The notes beneath the pieces were generated by a model, which saw only the letters and a list, made by a program, of their open reading frames with translations, was not told where the DNA came from and ran no database searches. From RH-AL1 sp965277355 (lineage in GTDB: Bacteria; Pseudomonadota; Alphaproteobacteria; Rhizobiales; Beijerinckiaceae), in contig CBDICN010000001.1 of NCBI GenBank assembly GCA_965277355.1, positions 930,001 through 994,000 on the forward strand: a DNA stretch of 64,000 nucleotides, in the 5' to 3' direction. Both the position numbers and the translations under genes were made by a program. The stretch's first letter is position 1, and each line of letters opens with the position of its first letter. Below are positions 56,117 to 64,000 of this stretch, one piece after another.

Positions 56117-56665
56117 TCAGCCGCCGCAGTTGCAACTGCGGTGGACCTGCCGGTACACCGTCGTCGGCACCGCCACGGTGTGCTGGTAGGTGCGATAGGT
56201 CGTGACGGGGACCGGCACGGCGGTGGTGACCGCGTGGTAGGTTGTCACCGGCACGTAGTGCGTGCGCGCGACGTAATGCGTCCGCGGCACGTAGCGGTAG
56301 CCCTGGACGGGGACCGTGTAGCTCCGCGTGACCGGATGGTAGACCGTGGTTGGGACGACGTAGGTCGGCTGGACCGGAGCCGGCCCATAGGCATAGCCCT
56401 GCGGCAATCCCGAATATCCGCCGCCGTAGCTGACGCCGCCGCCGTAACCCGCGGCGCCCCCGTAGCCGTAGCCCACGCCGTGGGTCGGCGCGTAGCCACC
56501 GTGGCCATCTCCACCGCCGTAGCCGTAACCACCGCCATAACCCGCGCCGTAGCCGTAGCCGCCGTCATCGTAGCCGAAGCCTCCGGCCTTGGCACCGACC
56601 GTCGAGCCGGTGGTCAGCGCCGTGGCGAGACACAACGCGCCGACATATCTTGAATTGATACGCAT
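56117..56665 (-). CDS. Secreted Gly/Tyr-rich and Thr/Val/Tyr-repeat protein
   Basis: A 182-residue protein of unknown function. A signal peptide (SRYVGALCLATALTTGSTVGAKA) is followed by a Gly/Tyr-rich low-complexity domain (about 28-90: GYGYGAGYGGGYGYGGG). After a Pro-rich hinge comes a C-terminal domain of irregular repeats built from VPVTTYxxV, TVYHPVTRSY, RTHYVxRTHYVPVTTY. The protein ends SCNCGG. Composition suggests a structural or adhesive envelope protein, or a phase-separating one. No domain is recognised. It converges with bglX with about 19 bp between the stops. Confidence 0.7.
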   Translation of the reverse strand: MRINSRYVGALCLATALTTGSTVGAKAGGFGYDDGGYGYGAGYGGGYGYGGGDGHGGYAPTHGVGYGYGGAAGYGGGVSYGGGYSGLPQGYAYGPAPVQPTYVVPTTVYHPVTRSYTVPVQGYRYVPRTHYVARTHYVPVTTYHAVTTAVPVPVTTYRTYQHTVAVPTTVYRQVHRSCNCGG

Positions 56666-56834
56666 CCCAAATCCCCTCGTCTCACGGCGTCGCGGGAGTG
56701 TCCCTTTTCAGGACCCGTCCGTCCACTGACGAGACCCAGGTGCGCGACCGACGGCTTCGCTGCAAAGCGCGCTCCACGCCGGGGTTGCTCGCCAACCCGC
56801 CCCGCATTCGAAGCGGAAGGCGCGGGGCAACCGA

Positions 56835-57632
56835 TCAATCCAGCGCGTCACCGGCATCCGCATCGGCCTGCAGCACGCGATCGACGAACGTCCGCGGGTT
56901 TCGCACGAAACCCTGGAGGAGACGGTAATGACTGGTCTCTTCCACCGTCGTGGGCGAAAGACCGCGCTCGTTCACGGCGAGCAGAGTCGCGCCGGGATAG
57001 GCCATCAAGATTGGCGAGTGCGTCGCGAGGATGACCTGCGCCTTGCCCGATCGATCCATGCGGTTCAGCAGGCGCAGGAAGGCGAGCTGACGAAGCGGCG
57101 AGAGAGCCGACTCGGGCTCGTCGAAGACGTAGACGCCGGGCGAGCCGCAGCGCTCCTCGAAGAAGCGCAGAAACCCCTCGCCGTGAGAGTGGGAGAGGAA
57201 ATCCGGCGGCGCTCCCCCGGCCGAAAGAGCGGCCTGATCGACGTAGCGGGCCACGGAGAAAAAGCTTTCGGCCTTGAAGAACCAGCCTTTGTTCATCCGC
57301 GGCAGCCAACTTGATCGAAGCGCCTTGGCGAGCTGCCCGCCGGTCGCCTCAATGGCCTCGGAATGGTCGACCGGGCGGTAACCCGCGCCGCCGCCGGCCT
57401 CGTCGAAGCCGATCGACACCGCGATGGCTTCGAGCAGAGTCGATTTACCCGTCCCGTTCTCGCCCACGATGATCGTGACCGGCGTCTCAAAAGCCAGCTC
57501 AAAGCCATCGACGAACAGCGACAGGCCGAACGGATAACGGAGCCGCTCGCCGTCAGCCACAAGATCCGTGTCCAACCACACCCGGCGAAGATACGGCGCG
57601 TCGAGAGTGAGGCTTCGGCGAGTGCGAGGCAT
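56835..57632 (-). CDS. AAA-family (ABC-type) predicted ATPase
   Basis: A 265-residue predicted ATPase of the SMC/ABC-like group (COG3910 type). Walker A is GENGTGKST at 57-65, the signature-like SHSHGEGFLRFF lies mid-protein, Walker B is VYVFDEPES (Asp171-Glu172), and the H-loop appears in ILATHSPILM. The nucleotide-binding residues are all intact. Proteins of this kind occur as stand-alone ATPases or in defence modules, but no partner nuclease is adjacent. It lies downstream of rpoC on the same strand, after a terminator. Confidence 0.85.
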   Translation of the reverse strand: MPRTRRSLTLDAPYLRRVWLDTDLVADGERLRYPFGLSLFVDGFELAFETPVTIIVGENGTGKSTLLEAIAVSIGFDEAGGGAGYRPVDHSEAIEATGGQLAKALRSSWLPRMNKGWFFKAESFFSVARYVDQAALSAGGAPPDFLSHSHGEGFLRFFEERCGSPGVYVFDEPESALSPLRQLAFLRLLNRMDRSGKAQVILATHSPILMAYPGATLLAVNERGLSPTTVEETSHYRLLQGFVRNPRTFVDRVLQADADAGDALD

Positions 57633-57701
57633 TTCGTCAGTTTGCGACGCTGCCCGCCAGAAGGCAAAGCCCGGAAAGGGTCACGTTGGGGTCACGTCCA
57701 T

Positions 57702-57728
57702 GAAAAAGGCCCGCATCGCTGCGGGCCT
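57702..57728 (-). terminator. Intrinsic terminator of the rpoBC transcript
   Basis: A 9-bp perfect stem (57707-57715 with 57720-57728), GCGA tetraloop on the minus-strand RNA, followed by TTTTT. It lies 30 bp downstream of the rpoC stop, in the right orientation. This is the clearest rho-independent terminator in the window. Confidence 0.88.
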
Positions 57729-57758
57729 CTTCGTCGCGCTTTGTCAGCGGCCTCCGCC

Positions 57759-61976
<4,218 letters not shown>

Positions 61977-62067
61977 AGTGCTCTCCTTCGACGCGACCGA
62001 CCGGTCCCGGCTGGGACGCTTGCCGTGTCGCTGGGAATAGGGGCGCGCGTACACGAGCACGCGCGAG

Positions 62068-62090
62068 CGCGGAGCCACTGCGGCTCCGCG
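62068..62090 (-). promoter_or_regulatory. Hairpin in the rpoB-rpoC spacer
   Basis: A perfect 9-bp stem (CGCGGAGCC at 62068-62076 and GGCTCCGCG at 62082-62090) with a 5-base loop lies in the roughly 130-bp rpoB-rpoC spacer. No T-run follows, so it is not a terminator; it may be an RNA-processing or stabilising structure. Confidence 0.55.
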
Positions 62091-62106
62091 ACACCGGTTC
62101 GTCGGT

Positions 62107-64000
<1,894 letters not shown>

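Noticed and set aside
54264..56189. A 641-codon same-strand frame inside the GH3 gene
   Set aside because: Out-of-frame shadow with Arg-rich composition; the GH3 protein has clear catalytic motifs.

Overview
This window is chromosomal, GC-rich DNA from an alphaproteobacterium, most likely of the order Hyphomicrobiales (Rhizobiales). The evidence is a PopZ polar organiser next to valS, a TolC family protein and a PIMT-like methyltransferase, the replication regulator HdaA beside an AI-2E family permease and opposite purMN, and rpsM-rpsK-rpoA-rplQ followed by a Do-family protease and rarA. Family or genus cannot be fixed from the sequence alone. No tRNA, rRNA, CRISPR array, prophage or complete insertion sequence was seen.

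Layout: (1) 1-9.2 kb: valS, popZ, tolC and pcm run leftwards, followed by small envelope or secreted proteins (a DUF4337-like membrane protein, a PsiF-like secreted protein, an EcsC-family protein, an exported hypothetical). (2) 9.3-17.8 kb: hdaA and an AI-2E permease diverge from purM-purN; then come an MFS transporter, ndk, a zinc alcohol dehydrogenase, and a Sel1-repeat/OmpA-like pair. (3) 17.8-23 kb: a decayed oxyR-like fragment, a VOC protein, a PQQ-type sugar dehydrogenase fused to cytochrome c, and glgX. (4) 23-32 kb: dsbA-like, aroQ, accB and accC run leftwards, then an APC amino-acid permease, a GNAT acetyltransferase with rarA, an orphan ParA and a DegP-like protease. (5) 32.2-51.5 kb: a nearly unbroken leftward run of translation genes, transcribed rpsL-rpsG-fusA-tuf-rpsJ-rplC-rplD-rplW-rplB-rpsS-rplV-rpsC-rplP-rpmC-rpsQ-rplN-rplX-rplE-rpsN-rpsH-rplF-rplR-rpsE-rpmD-rplO-secY-adk, then tandem hairpins, then rpsM-rpsK-rpoA-rplQ. 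(6) 51.9-57.6 kb: an accessory block separating rpoBC from the str genes, with an SbmA/YddA-like transporter whose nucleotide-binding domain is degenerate, a GH3 glycosidase on the opposite strand, a Gly/Tyr-rich secreted protein and an AAA-type ATPase. (7) 57.7-64 kb: rpoC with a clear intrinsic terminator, and the 3' part of rpoB running off the right edge.

The most unusual signals are in the core translation genes rather than in the accessory ones. Four non-coding spacers of the str-S10 region carry short tandem duplications, including a perfect 4 x 14 bp array in the rpsL leader that has one inverted partner upstream. Two palindromic intergenic repeats sit at or one base from the stop codons of rpoA and rplR. 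Ribosomal proteins L4 and L5 have unusual N-terminal insertions. The degenerate ABC ATPase domain and the oxyR remnant are the other leading items.
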